Under the pieces are notes generated by a model. That model made no database searches. It was given only the letters and a program-made list of their open reading frames with translations, and was not told where the DNA came from. DNA of 6,945 nucleotides from Deltaproteobacteria bacterium (GTDB taxonomy: Bacteria; UBA10199; SPLOWO2-01-44-7). Location: contig JACQMB010000086.1 in the NCBI GenBank assembly GCA_016203765.1, positions 1 through 6,945 of the forward strand, read 5' to 3'. The first letter of the stretch is position 1. Every line of letters begins with the position of its first letter. The position numbers and the translations under genes are program-made. Below, piece after piece: positions 6,521 to 6,945 of the stretch.

Positions 6521-6549
6521 ATGCTAACCGTTATTACGCAGTGTGTCAA
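6521..6549 (-). promoter_or_regulatory. sigma70-type promoter for the small gene and queC
   Basis: Read on the minus strand, a perfect -35 TTGACA (6549-6544) is followed after exactly 17 bases by TAGCAT (6526-6521), which matches the -10 consensus at 4 of 6 positions. Transcription would begin near 6514, just ahead of the AAAGGAGG. The -35 box contains the TGA stop codon of recJ, so the promoter is partly embedded in the end of that gene and gives queC expression independent of recJ. Confidence 0.7.
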
Positions 6550-6945
6550 GAAACTTTTAAGTCCTTGATTTTTAACTGGATTGTCTTTTGGCCCTGATAC
6601 TCATTCCACTGCGGCGTGAAGGCGATGGCCCCGGCGGGGCCTTGCAACGGGAGGCGTCCTTTCATCCGAAAACCGATCGCCGGGAAGGTTTTATGAGTAT
6701 CGCCCACCTCCATTTTTAAATGATCCTTCCCCACCACGCGGATATTTTTAAAAGAAACCTCCTTGGCGGCAAAGAGAGGCTCGGAATTCCCAACACCGAA
6801 GGGACGCAGGAGTTCCAATTCATTTAACAGGAGTGCGTTGATCGTGTTCAAAGGGATTTCGGCGTCGATATTTAATGTGGGTTGAAAGGCCTCTTGTTTC
6901 GCGAAGGCCCCGATTTTTTCCACGAACATTTCGGCGAAAGAGGCG
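6546..6945 (-). CDS. recJ: single-stranded-DNA-specific exonuclease RecJ, C-terminal part
   Basis: The reading frame is open to the right edge, so only about the last 132 codons are present and the catalytic DHH/DHHA1 domains lie outside. The visible part matches the RecJ C-terminal region: a helical segment with LLNELELLRPFGVGNSEPLFAA, then VVGKDHLKMEV and FPAIGFRMKG, then the OB-fold end FTPQWNEYQGQKTIQLKIKDLKV. RecJ is the 5'-3' single-strand exonuclease of recombination and mismatch repair. The combination of PFGxGNxEPxF and xGxxHLK is specific to the family. The stop codon at 6546-6548 overlaps the -35 box of the next gene's promoter. Confidence 0.88.
   Translation of the reverse strand, partial: ASFAEMFVEKIGAFAKQEAFQPTLNIDAEIPLNTINALLLNELELLRPFGVGNSEPLFAAKEVSFKNIRVVGKDHLKMEVGDTHKTFPAIGFRMKGRLPLQGPAGAIAFTPQWNEYQGQKTIQLKIKDLKVS

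Noticed and set aside
6037..6549. Minus-strand open frame overlapping queC and the small gene in another frame
   Set aside because: It starts inside the promoter region, overlaps two better supported genes, and has a low-complexity charged product.

Overview
The window looks like a bacterial chromosome segment of moderate, roughly even GC content. It carries compact housekeeping genes (recJ end, queC, dgt-type dGTPase), one small helical protein, one conserved gene of unknown function, and one very large unrecognised fusion protein. No rRNA, tRNA, CRISPR array, transposase or phage gene is visible. The mix of an archaeal-looking DUF366 gene and QueC variant, a phasin-like small protein, and GTGCC-N-GGCAC palindromes would suit an uncultured deltaproteobacterium-like lineage. 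That taxonomic guess is weak and rests on general impression only.

Layout. Positions 1-1901 hold a minus-strand set read DUF366 protein -> dGTPase -> start of a P-loop nucleotide-binding protein (cut by the window edge). The 67-70 bases between DUF366 and dGTPase consist almost entirely of two back-to-back palindromes that share a GTGCC-N-GGCAC core. These palindromes reach from the DUF366 stop codon to the dGTPase start codon. Positions 1902-2029 are a short divergent intergenic region with a reasonable promoter for the minus-strand set and a strong Shine-Dalgarno for the plus-strand gene. Positions 2030-5464 hold a single plus-strand gene for a 1144-residue protein. It has a DUF167/YggU-like domain near the N terminus, about 500 residues of helical/coiled-coil sequence in two blocks separated by a Pro-rich linker, a small mixed region, and a C-terminal alpha/beta hydrolase with an apparently intact Ser-Asp-His triad.

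Positions 5442-6945 are again minus strand: recJ (C-terminal part only) -> small phasin-like helical protein -> queC. A clear sigma70-type promoter (TTGACA, 17 bases, TAGCAT) lies across the recJ stop codon and drives the small gene and queC. The small gene ends in TAA directly abutting the queC ATG, so the two are likely translationally coupled. queC and the giant gene converge and overlap by 23 bases at their 3' ends.

How the genes fit together: dGTPase (dGTP removal), a possible nucleoside kinase (P-loop fragment) and QueC (7-deazaguanine synthesis from GTP-derived precursors) all touch purine/guanine metabolism, but only the local gene order supports a link. The most unusual item is the 1144-residue DUF167 + coiled-coil + hydrolase fusion, for which I know no described function.
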